From positions 1 to 34,141 of the forward strand of contig CAJNOQ010001239.1 of assembly GCA_905250885.1 (NCBI GenBank): a stretch of DNA of 34,141 nucleotides, read 5' to 3'. The notes beneath the pieces are model-generated. The model was not told the DNA's origin and did not search any database. It saw nothing but the letters and a program-made list of their open reading frames with translations. Position numbers and translations under genes: made by a program. Position 1 is the first letter of the stretch. The number at the start of each line of letters is the position of its first letter. The stretch is from Didymodactylos carnosus (taxonomy: Eukaryota > Rotifera > Eurotatoria > Philodinida > Philodinidae). Of this stretch, positions 1 through 11,400 are shown in pieces.

Positions 1-211
1 AAGCCATACGCTTCGGTGTGGCTGCTGAATCTCAGAACGGAGTGCGTGAAAAAAAGTTCTGATTAAGCCATTCGAAAGAGCGTCGAAAACTGAGTAAGAT
101 GAATGTAGTGTGGAAGTTAAGTGGAAGAATTTGTCACTCGAAGTCGAGCAAAACGTTTTTTTTCACCCCCTCATTCCTGAGATTCAGCAGCCACACCGAA
201 GCGTATGGCTT
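1..211. mobile_element. Short element with perfect 35-bp terminal inverted repeats (MITE-like)
   Basis: Bases 1-35 and 177-211 are perfect reverse complements, and the complementarity continues imperfectly for about 25 bp further inward. The interior has no coding capacity. The short length and long inverted ends fit a non-autonomous DNA transposon. The left end coincides with the window edge, so the true boundary and any target-site duplication cannot be seen. The superfamily is not recognised. Confidence 0.75.
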
Positions 212-1769
212 AAAGCCGAGTCACCATAAGGAAAAAGCTTTTCAAAATTATTTTTTTACAAAAATGTAGCCCGCACTCTCTTCTATCGATTGATGTAGTT
301 TTCATATTTTGTCAGTGCTTATACAGCGTAAAAATATATTTTTATCAACTGGATGGAAACTTTTTGCCGATCGAGAAACGTTCACTTTTCGGTCTAATGG
401 ACCTACAAAGAGCAACAATGAATATTTCTAACTTTTTTTAATCTACAAATATACTAGAGAGAGTGGAGAATATTTTGATGCAAACCGCTTGTCAAAAGCT
501 TTTTTCGTTACCGAGTTAAGATCAAAAGAAAAAGAGGAGTGGGGTGTATAGAAAATTTTTACTGTCACTGTAATTTCAGAGAACCTCGCAAAAATCACGG
601 CCAAATAATAACCATTGAACGGTACATCATGGTAAACGGTGAGAAAACAGTAAGGGTAGAAGCAAAGATCCAATTAACCCCAAATTTATAGGAAGCATAG
701 AACATCGGAAAAGAAACTGATGTATTGTTGCCTTGAGTTTGCTGACATGATCTTCCTGGAGTTTTTGAAAAATTTACGTTTTCATTAGAGTATATTACGA
801 TCCCCCCGAAAATTTCATTCGATCAGGTTTAAAATTTTTTCACAAGTATATTGGACGATATCGCAGAACGATAGTTTTGTTTGATCCTTTTTGAATTTTC
901 TTTGTCGAGATATAAAAAAATGGTTAGAGTCCTAGATAAAACATGAGATTTTGCTTTTAATTTAAACGAGTTTATTTGGTTTCACACAGCAACAAACCGT
1001 TGCAGATTTTGATTTTTAAAACTCTATAATATCGAAAGAAAAAATCAGAAACAAAAGAAACAAAAATAACGTTCTTAGATATCAGTCTAGGTATCTGCGA
1101 TAAAATGATTAGCACGATTGGAGGAAGTTCTAATAGGGTCGTAATATACACAGATTGGAACTATCAATGTTTTACAGGCAACAGCTTCTAAGACAGAGAA
1201 AAACCTTTGCTCCACTCCCATCACCAGAACGTGCAAAGAGCAGATTATCAAAGTGGTAGAACGCAACCTAACGACTGCTGTTGTTGCTTCTCAGGAATTT
1301 GTATTAAAACCATCTAGTGATTTCAAGAAACATTGTGCAAACCAAAACTTATTAAACTTACTCAGAACAACGAAACCAGTATTGAAATCGAATTGTCACT
1401 ATCGGTGGCATGCCTCCGATCTGCTATTCGCTTGTTTGGCATACTTAGTGAGATAGTAATCAATTAGATTATTCATGATAATACATGGTTAGTTTATGCA
1501 TCACAATAGGCTCTAACCTTTTGCGCTTAGAGCAGCGTGCATCTTCCACGAAGGACAATCACATCTTTCCACAACAAAGACAACTCTTTTCTGATCACTT
1601 TTTCTCTTCAAAACTTACGTTTTTATTTATTTATTCATTATCTATTTAGCAGAAATACTACATTTTATTATCTAGAACTAAAAATTAATATGACATTTTT
1701 TTACGTTTAGTGATACAAAGGTCGACATACGTCGAATTGCTAATGAACGACGTTTAGATGAAAATGCAC

Positions 1770-2325
1770 TTTACATCAATTATGACGGTTCATCATCACA
1801 TCAAAAAACACAAAAAACTGTATTGTACGTATATAGAACAGAACAATTTTTTATTTTTAAACATTTAGTTGAAGTTTCCGTTCGCTCAGTGAAAAAATGT
1901 GGCATCGTCATTAGATGTCGCCATTTTCTGTTAAAGAAAAATATTTGATTGCCATCTGCTATTCGCTTCCACTTCTCTACCCATTTTGATGGAACGCTAA
2001 GGAACAGACTTTTTTTAATCAGAACAGCTGTTGATCCCATGGATAACATAATTCTAGAACTACGATAATAGGATCTGCGTAGATGCAGCTGACAAAGAGT
2101 GTGTTCAAAATCCAGTTTCGATTGATTGAGTTTCGGGAGGTGTTGTCAAAAAAGTTGCTGCAAGCGTGGGATGGACAGGATTTTACAATAACTTTTGGCT
2201 GCTCGACTGGGTCTGACGATAAAATCTATCTGCTTCCTCACTTTCGAAGATATTGGTCTTACATCAATTGTGACGGTTCATCATTACGTAATAGAGCGTA
2301 AAAAAACTGTACTGCATTTTGACTA
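1770..2325. repeat. Diverged direct repeat pair, possibly transposon remnant
   Basis: A segment starting TTACATCAATTATGACGGTT near 1772 recurs near 2261 with few changes. In both copies it is followed by an A-rich stretch and ACTGTAYTG. The copies are roughly 490 bp apart. No open frame links them. They may be the ends of, or repeats within, an old inactive element. Confidence 0.5.
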
Positions 2326-5290
2326 GTCGGATCCATTTTTGGTGCAAACACACTTTTCTTTCACAATGCTTCTGTCATACAAAACCTTCTTCAAGGCTGC
2401 CATTTTCCCAAAGAAGATAGCTGAATGTTCAAGATGTCATTTTTTCAGAAGTAATAACAACAACGCAAAAAGCGAAGAAATTCCTCGTCTTACATAAAAT
2501 GCTTCGGCCAACATAATAGGCTATTCTATGTGTCCGTGTGAATTGAAACGCCTCATTTATTGTATTTAAAATATACAAATATTTCATTGTATTATTGTTA
2601 CAGTGTTACATATTAAACAAAAGAATTCCAAAAAAGTGCTGTATAAAAAAATGTATTCCTGGTCCATATTCAGGAGCGTTCTCTACTATTTATTGCGCCC
2701 ATACCTGCACAGCTATAGAAAGATGATATACTATGACACTATCATATAAGAAGAATGAAAAAAAAATATCACTTTTGAGAGTTTGGCGCTTTAAACGTCA
2801 CAAATTGGAGAAAAACACAAATTATTCAGCCCTTAGAACTGGATATGACGAACTAAAAACTAGTGCATCTTTCTTCTAGAGCTTGAAATTCTTTATCGAA
2901 TGAGTTATTGTTTACATTTTTCCGTTACAAATTCATTTTACAAAGTGGATTTCTTTCCAGTGAAACAAGAAAAATTAATATTAATTAGCACTTATTCACT
3001 AGTTTTTGGAAGGAAAGAAAAAAATGTTTCTTTTTCTTTTTGTTCTGCTTGATCTCCACACTTTTCTCTGTCGTTCTACGTAAGAATCATGTTTTTATCA
3101 TGAAACATAAGACCGAGCGAATTTTTCTAAAAAGAGCTTCGATGATAGAAAATTATCTTGAATTTTTTGAGTAATCAATTTTTTTTCTCAGCGAGACTAT
3201 ATCCGTAAGGCCTAAAAATTTCACTATATACAGTTTAAAGTGTGCTCTACAAATTAGCAAAGTTTAAGCGAAATCAATATGGATTAGATAGTCCTCCTTA
3301 AACACTAGTGATTTAAAAACGGTGTCATATAAAAATTATTCGTCTATCTTTTTGAAAGAAAGATTTGAACATGAATAAACAAAATTAGTGTGTAAAAAAA
3401 TGTTGCATAGATAGATACGTCTGTAATTTGTTAAGTAGGGCATTCGTTTTTAACGAGTTTAAAACAAGTTTTTTCATGTTAATTGAAGAATAATGATTAT
3501 ATTTTATGAAGCGAATAAGCTCTGAGATGAAAATAAGTCTTTATTTGAGTTCACTCATATTTCTAACATATACGCATGATTTAAAATAAAAGATTTATTT
3601 AAAATATGATTATTTGCACACAAAAAAATAGAAAGATAGAGACTGTGACATAACATGTGCGTCTATTGTATTAATTCTACAGGAAAATAAAAAACCATTT
3701 GTCATTCAATGTTTTTCCATTTTACGAACATTTATTCACATATAGAGAGGAGAATTAAATTATATAAAAAAACCGCAAGAATTTTTATTCTCTATTCTCT
3801 TATTGATGAATGAACAACTCTCTTATTTCGTGTTACCGATATGACTTCGAGTTTTGAATGGTGTTCGTGTCATTTTTAGTTCAACATGAGATAGAAGTCA
3901 GAGTTATCATCCCTTTTAATAGAATAAACCAAGCCCTATGGAAAATTTTTTGTTTGATGTATGTTTCAGGTCTTGAATTTAGTAGCAGCGCGACAGGGCA
4001 AGGCCCCTTCTCCTGATTTTGAAAATTCTAACGTAAATGGATAAAAAAAGAAGATTTTCTCCAATTTTATAGATATTTTTTGTAGTTTTTGTTTCATATT
4101 TCTCTCGCCTTACCATGTTTCTTCCACAATTTGGGGAAAAGTCATTGTGCGCTTACTGTCTATGTTGATCGTATAAAAACGGCTTCTTTTTTGTTCTATG
4201 TTTCTAACAGAGATGTGCACGGGTGCGATTTTCAGACCCGTATCCAAAAAACCTTTTTTAAGCGTTCTCCAGTTTCTTGAGATACCTCCTCCTGTTCTAC
4301 GGTTGTCGCATCACTACTGCTTGAATGTAAAAAGCAAATAGAAGACGTTTGTATTTTAAGTCTTTTATTTACTTCTTTTGGCTATAGTATATCAATTGTA
4401 ATATACGATTTAAAGATGCTTTTTAATCAAAATTTTACCGAAAATCCTGAAGAAGATTACAGTATTTATTGATCATCTTACATTGTTAATTTATTGTCTA
4501 ATATAGAGAGAGAAAACCAAAAAGAAACTATTTGAATAACGTTCTTTATTGTAAAAATAGATCATAGAAATCTCTTTATGTTTATGTTTCGCTCAATGAA
4601 ACCTACAATAGATATTCGACTAACTATGGTCGATGGCATCATCGCTTGGGAGCAGTATGTTAAAAGAAATGTTCTTTTATTCTCCTTGAAGCCTTCTGTC
4701 TTTCTTTCTTTTTCTTTTCTTTTTTTGTTCATATCATGGATTATTTTTCTTTTTTTTCTTTCTTACTAGTTATTCTTTTCCAAATGTTTTGAAAATGAGA
4801 ACAAGGCAAAAAAAAAAGGGAAAAAATGTTCAGTTCTACTATTATTCTATAGTCTAGCTATACAGATTTTTGACTCTTCAAAGAAGACGCACGCATAAAA
4901 ACTATTTTTGTTGTTGTTGTTGAGCTTTTAGCATCATTTTGTGTGTGTGTGTAAACGAATTTCGACATTAAATAATAAAGCAAGCAAGATAGAAAAAAAA
5001 ATGAAAGAAAGAATAAAAAAAAAAGCAGATTGTTGGAAAATATTTCTTATCGTGGTGGTGGCAGCGGCGGTGGTAGCATCATCACATAATAAAATAAAAG
5101 AAGACGAAGCTTGACGAGATTTTGTTAAAGCTTTATCTTTACGTATTGCACATCGTCTGTTATCAAGTAAAAAAAAAATTCGTTAATTTACTCCCAAAAA
5201 CAAACTATTGTCTTATAATGAACAATTCGATTGTTAATATCGATTGTCACCGTGTTCGTTATCATCGAACTAATCAAATTGTTGTGTTAC

Positions 5291-5308
5291 TATTATTATT
5301 ATTATTAT
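5291..5308. repeat. TAT/ATT trinucleotide microsatellite
   Basis: Six uninterrupted TAT units lie about 60 bp upstream of the ATG of Kv1 exon 1a, probably in its 5' UTR or promoter. Simple repeats of this kind are common in AT-rich animal DNA. No function is inferred. Confidence 0.8.
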
Positions 5309-5368
5309 CTACTACCACTTAACATACATCAAGCAGTTTTACGTTAATCAACAAAATAAACTACAAAA

Positions 5369-5421
5369 ATGACTATGGCAACAGTGTGGCAGCATGTTTC
5401 CTTAATGGATCACCCAATGTC
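5369..5421 (+). CDS. Shaker (Kv1/KCNA-like): Kv1 alternative first coding exon 1a
   Basis: The ATG at 5369 opens 17 codons plus two bases ([17 protein letters not shown], then TC), ending at a GTACGT donor at 5422. Joining to 10674 completes a serine codon and continues GQDTRRRG. The exon has the same length (53 nt) and phase (2) as exon 1b 3 kb downstream. At the nucleotide level the first 25 bases differ at only four positions, so the two are duplicates. The encoded peptide is uncharged at the very N-terminus and is followed in exon 2 by an RRR cluster, a layout that would suit an inactivation-ball peptide (inference). Confidence 0.85.
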
Positions 5422-8400
5422 GTACGTATTAAGTATTACTAGTAGCTACTATTTACATTATATTGTTTAGCCATATTGTATAGTTGATAAATGCTAATTG
5501 TGTGAGAATATGATCGTCTTTTGTATAGAAGTAGAGTATAAAGATGAGAGAAAGTCAAGCATTGTCCCCATAATAGATTTGAATAATTTAGAAATAGGAT
5601 ATACAGAAGGAAAATATATATACTGAAGAACAAAAAAACAACAACAGCTCTTTTGGGATAAACTTCTTCTTTCTTTCTTTGTGTGTGTCTATCATTAGTT
5701 TTTATTATCGCATCCCATTGTATTAATTCTCATTTTTCTCTCAATGCAATACGCATACACACATAACACAACTGTAAAAGATATTTTTCTTTGTTTAGTT
5801 GTCTATCATGTAAATAATTGTCAAACAATTTATGTATACCGTGAACCACCGAATTTCAGAAGAATAAATCTGCATCATTTTGAAAATTTAAAAGCACCTC
5901 ATCTATTAACGCACACACATGCTCAATTGACGAGTCAAAAACGTCAAAGCAATGTGCTACGACTGTTTTACAGTTTGAAAGATAATAGATAAGAACGGTA
6001 GTCTTGCGATAAGAACAAGATTGTACTAAAACTTGTGATCTAGGACTGATGTGATCCTAGGCGACTGAACTTAGGGCAATTCTATAGAGATCTTATAGAA
6101 ATCTTATTTAAGGCAGTCGATGAAAATGCGTAATTTATCGATAAGATTCTTATACGAAGGAATATAAAAATCTTACAAGATGCGGGTAAGATTTCGGTAA
6201 GGCAGATTATATAAGTAGTTTAGAAGAATTCATAAGACTTTGATAAGTTAAAATACGAATTTTATTTACATCAATTAAAGCGTCTACCTATACGTAAACT
6301 GAAGGAAGCGTATGGGATCCTACGAAACACGGGAAAGCTTGCACTAGCAAACCTATAAAATCCTGTGAATTTCCTATATAGGATAATCTAGGTTTTTGTC
6401 AGAATTACACTGAGAGATCTAGTTTGTATTTTACTAGTAACAACTCATTAAAATGTTTTTCAACGATACATTTGCTGTCGCGATCAATTACGAACAGAAC
6501 GTCCTAAGTTTACCTGATTAGAATAAGGTGTAACCGTCATTCCTGATCTAGCCTTTTTTATCGGTCCTGAACAGTCTTGTGTAGAGACTTTGTCAAAAGA
6601 AAAAGGTTTATGATTGAAAAATTCTGTAAGACTTTTAGTGCACCATGCTCGACTAAATGCCGACATGTTTGTCTTACTGTTTTTCCAGCATATATACTAT
6701 CACAATCATTACATTGTAACCCATAAACTACGCCTAACTGTAGCAATTTTGGAATTGCGTCTTTATTTTGGAAAAATGTACCCATCGGTTTAGGTGGTCT
6801 TAGCACAACGGTCAAATTAAGTTGAGGTTTGACGGTTCTAGTTAACTTTTTTCTGTAAGGTTCTTCTTCCAGGTTTTATTCCGTAAATAATTAATTAATA
6901 AATAGGAAGAAAATTATTTTATTCACATATGAAACAGTAGATTATAGTAAGAAAGTAGAATATGGGGTACTTGGCTTACAAATATCTTATATAACAATTC
7001 TATAAATTCTGACACGATTCTTATAGGAGTCTTATCAGTTCCTTATATAACATTCTTATCAATATTCTACGCATTTCCGTCGACGACCTTCTTATGGAAT
7101 TCATAAGATTCTTGCAGATATTCTATAAGATTCCTATAGGAATCCTATATAAGACTTGATCTCTAGGGTAAACGACTTCGCATTTTGAAAGCATGAGCAG
7201 TTCCGTTCTATAAATAATAAATAATTTTGTAGCTTCTAAGTCGTGTTGTTATTAAGAATAAAAGAATTAAACCAAAATGTAAACATTATGTAGCTATTGT
7301 GTTCAAATCAAAATTAGCGTAGATCTTTCACTCTAAAAAAGAATTGTTTTAAAATAAGGCGACAAAAATCGTTTGAACTGGATTGATTCGTCCTACTATA
7401 AGATTTTTCGATCTGTCTTATGCTCTTCCGTCTTATATGAAGACGAATCGACTTGACTATTTCACAACTGACTTACGACGTCTTATTTTACGTTGAAGAA
7501 ACTTATTCGTCTTACCTTAACATGACCTATTCTTACATCTTAATTTCATTATTGAAGGTTAGTTCTGTTGGAAGACTATGAGAGCACATCAAGTGCTGTC
7601 TATATCAATGGTTTTAGTAAGAAATCAAAATGAACTAACAAGTTTTTTTGAAAGTAGCATTATTTTTCATATACCGGTGACAAACACAAAAATAAAAGAA
7701 ATGAATAATTTTACCATCGGTTATAGAAGTAAGGTGGAAGAACGACTTTCAGGAACGAGTGTCTTAAGATAAAATGGATGAAAAAGAATACGACGAAGGA
7801 AATGGAAAGACAGATAACATAAGACGGATTTTTTTCAGCATGTTCAATCGAGGGAATGACATCAACAAAATCGTTTTGAAAGGCTATCTCATTTCATGTT
7901 ATGAAACTATGAACGATAAGTTTACTGTGATTCAAACTTTAAACTATGGTTAATTTGTTAGGTTTATCAGGAAGTTAAAAGCTTTTAATATAATCAATCT
8001 AAGTGCGTAGCAGTTTGCCATCATTGCTGATGCTGTTTCTCTCGATTGGAAAATTATGGTTGAGGATTTATTTGTCTGTTTCTCTCTCTTAGATTATTGA
8101 TTGCCATGTATACACAATTTTTGTTTCTATCGCGTGTTATTCGATGCTATATATGCGTATGTTTTATGGAGGTGAGAAATACGTTTGACACAATCAGACA
8201 AATTAATTAATGCTTTCTTATAGACCAAAAAAAGAGAACAACATTTTTTAGTTCGTATTATCTGATAAAAATATTAGCATTAAATAAACGGTAAATTCAT
8301 TAAACCTTGGACAAAAAACTTTAATTAGCGAAACGCAGAATGAAATATAATATTACTAAGCAAAAAAGACTATTAATACTATATAATTGCCTGTGATGAA

Positions 8401-11400
8401 TATAGATAAACTAACTCATCATGGCTATGACAACATTGTGGCAACCGTCCGGATTATTACTCGATACTCCACCGTAAGTAACGAAGACGATGTATAACAC
8501 ATTTTTTGATCATTATAACATAACATTTTTGAGAAAAATTAATATATTGTATTAGAATCCTATTTAGTCTACTAAAAGATAAAAAGTTGAACAGAATGTG
8601 TAACTTTCGCATTAACTTGTACTGCAGATGTTGTTTTTGTTTTCAACCAAAGAATCGTGCTAATTATCATCAGATCCACTAAAATTAACTCAGACAAATA
8701 GGAAGAACAAGGAAGAATAATACCCCGCCTTGTGGCTACTGTTACCGGTGTAGGGTGCTGCAGTGGTAGTTTCAATAGCGCGATATCTTCCCCACAGTTG
8801 ACAAACTTCTGAAATAGTCACCCATCTCGTTACTAGTCATCAACCGCAGCTCTGTCGAGAAGACTAGCCTGACGCAGAGTTCTTGTGCCCAATTACCTGA
8901 GCTCCCTTCACTTTCCAAACTCACTTCACTAACCACGTCTTAGCATTCTGAAAAGCCACAAGGGCTAACTGGAGAAGCTGTATTGTAGTCACTATGGAGT
9001 GAGCGTGCTGTTAGACGGGTGATTCGAGGCACTAAGCCATAAGTAACTTGCCCAAGATTATTACATAACTTTCGCTAGCGCCGAGGTTCGAACACAGTAC
9101 CCGTAAAGTACATGACCAACAAAAATCATCAAGCCATGCTATCCCAAACAAATAAGAATGTTCTAGAAGGAAAATCATCCGTATATTCTGTAATTCTAAG
9201 CGGAGGCAATTTTCGCTAAAATTTGAGAGAACAACGTTACAATAGCATACATAAAGGCATTAGAACGGCAGGATTCTTTCCAATAAAATCGTGTAACAAA
9301 AATAATAGTTCATTCTCAATTTACATTTAACAATAATTTGATTGTAGAACTAGAAGATAATCGTTATGATATTGATGTTGTAGTATTTGACTTGTAAAAT
9401 ATAATGACATAGTATCATCTCAGAAAGGATGTCGAAAAAAATATCGAGTAATGACATTTAATCACCAATTTTATCGAAAATCTTTTGAATAATTTATTCC
9501 GCTACTTTCCAATAAAGGTAGAACGAAAAAGGTAACTGAAGTAGCCTATTTGTCAAGATATCGTTTTCCACTGATTCTACTATATCAGCTGTTAAAATGC
9601 TAATGTGATATGTCACAGTTTATCAGAATGATATATTAACGTTGATTTACAATGATGATATCAAATTTATCATCACTTCTTTCGGTAGAAAAAAAAAGAG
9701 TCTAGTCTATTAGTATTTTTATCCACTATATTGTATTTTATTACTTTTCAATATCCATCGTAAAATAGTTTCTTAGATCAATAGAATTGTTTAGTCGGAG
9801 AGACTGATAGTTAAGAAAGAATAGGAAAAAACAATGAAATCAAATCCTATAGGTCATAATATGAAACCAGCTGAACAAATTCAATAGCCATTTGTAGGAT
9901 TATTAGATAAACTTATATAGATGAAACATCGCACAGATAAAATCGAGAAGATTTTTTTTGTTTTATATGTGCACATTTATTTTTTGTCATATGCAATATA
10001 TATATATATATATATGTATGTATCATAGAAATAACATTTCGAAGACAAACCATATACATTTTCATCAATACTGACGTCAACGATGAGAATAGTTGTGTGT
10101 ATAGAAAGCAATGACATTAATGACGATCCTTAAATTTATTTTCACGCATAATAGTGTTGACAGTCCCCATGTGCAATACTTTTCTCTTCTCTATATGTGT
10201 GTCACACATAACGGATTTATTTTCAGCTTTTTCTCTCCCTCGGTGTGTTTATTTTGTCACACTAAATTGTTACATTTAGTTGTTTTTACCCATTAGCAAC
10301 GTCATTCACTCCTATCGTGTTATTTTAATAGCTGTGACTATTCCGATCGTATTTCGAATAACTAATACACTATTCTATTCTACTCTCTACTTCATAAGTT
10401 ACTTTACAAAGGTCGAATAATTAGAAAATATAAGATTGTATTTTTTTTTTCTTTTGTATTTACTCCTTTTGCGTTAATTATATGTTATGACAATATTTCG
10501 TCGACGAGAGATTTTCTTTTTGTTGTCATTTAACATCGAATGTTTTTCCGTGTATGGGTGTAGTCGTCGATGATTCTCACCGATCGTTCATTGTAAGCTA
10601 TATTTATAATTCATAATTCATATTTATATATAAAATTCAATATTTTTGTTGTTGAATTCTTTATCATTATAAGAGGTCAAGATACAAGAAGACGTGGAGT
10701 GGATTTTGAACAATCATCCAAACCAGCAACATCCAAACATCATCCACATGTCACTCATCATATACCAATTGATAATGAGGAGCATGTTCAAACATCTATA
10801 GCAAATTTTATTTCTCCTGTAGCCAGGTTTGTGATAATTCGTGCATGATTTATTTCACATAAACTTGCATGAACTGAAGTAGAAACTATCAGTTTGAATT
10901 TGATTAAAATATTATCGGTGCAAAAAAATATATATAAATTTTACTCATTAAAAATTAATTTTTAATTAAAATCTTTAAATTAAATTTATTTTTAATTAAA
11001 TCTCATTTTTTATTCAAGAGTTTCAATTAAAAAATGATTGATCGATTGTAGTGCATAAAAAATGACGTTGATCTTTTCGTTTATAGATATTGTTTATTCT
11101 GTGTTCTTTATAATAAGAATTTTTTGAGATTATATTTAGAAAGGTATAATATGTGTGTGTCGGACATTCTTGGTTTTCCTTATTTGAAGTTTACTGTACT
11201 GATAATTGAAGTATAGAAGACAATTGCTAAAAATTAACCATAGTAGTTTTGTCAAATGACTCTCAGTGATAGATTATATAATGATATTAATTTGACGCTG
11301 ATTGTTTGTCCAATGAGTTCTTTACAGACAATGTCTCGATTGTTGTGCTATTATGATGTTAATGACGAGGTGTAGATATTGTGTCAAAAAAAACACCAAC

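Larger units (their letters stand above)
212..5368. other. Non-coding AT-rich DNA upstream of the Kv1 gene
   Basis: I recognise no gene here. The short open frames (for example 1253-1456 and 2083-2301) resemble no known family and are of the size expected by chance. The region has many poly-A/T runs, a (GT)n run near 4940-4952, a (TTG)n run near 4908-4922, and a diverged direct repeat (about 1770-1830 and 2260-2320). The Kv1 promoter for first exon 1a should lie at its right end, but I see no clear core promoter element. Confidence 0.6.
5422..8420 (+). other. Kv1 intron between first exons 1a and 1b; promoter region of 1b
   Basis: For the 1a transcript this is part of the intron running to 10673. 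Its right part must hold the promoter of exon 1b. It contains the inverted-repeat element with a GIY-YIG fragment (6060-7170). A stretch at 7380-7560 is rich in short TCTTAT/ATAAGA and CGTCTTA motifs, probably further transposon debris. No other coding exon is supported. The open frame at 5744-5992 has no recognisable domain. Confidence 0.6.
8474..10673 (+). other. Kv1 intron between exon 1b and exon 2
   Basis: This intron holds the SINE at about 8700-9145 and a TA dinucleotide run at about 9996-10015. It ends at TTATCATTATAAG just before exon 2; the polypyrimidine tract is weak compared with other introns of the gene. No further exon is supported. The open frame 10111-10296 is uninformative. 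Confidence 0.6.

Noticed and set aside
1253..2301. Short open frames near 1.2-2.3 kb as a decayed retroelement protein
   Set aside because: No reverse transcriptase, integrase or gag motif could be recognised; only the direct repeat is supported.
5744..5992. 82-codon plus-strand open frame in the Kv1 intron
   Set aside because: No domain, no splice or family support; of the size expected by chance in this composition.
9070..9143. Functional tRNA gene on the minus strand
   Set aside because: A and B boxes are present, but I see no convincing acceptor stem or anticodon arm, and SINE core words follow directly.
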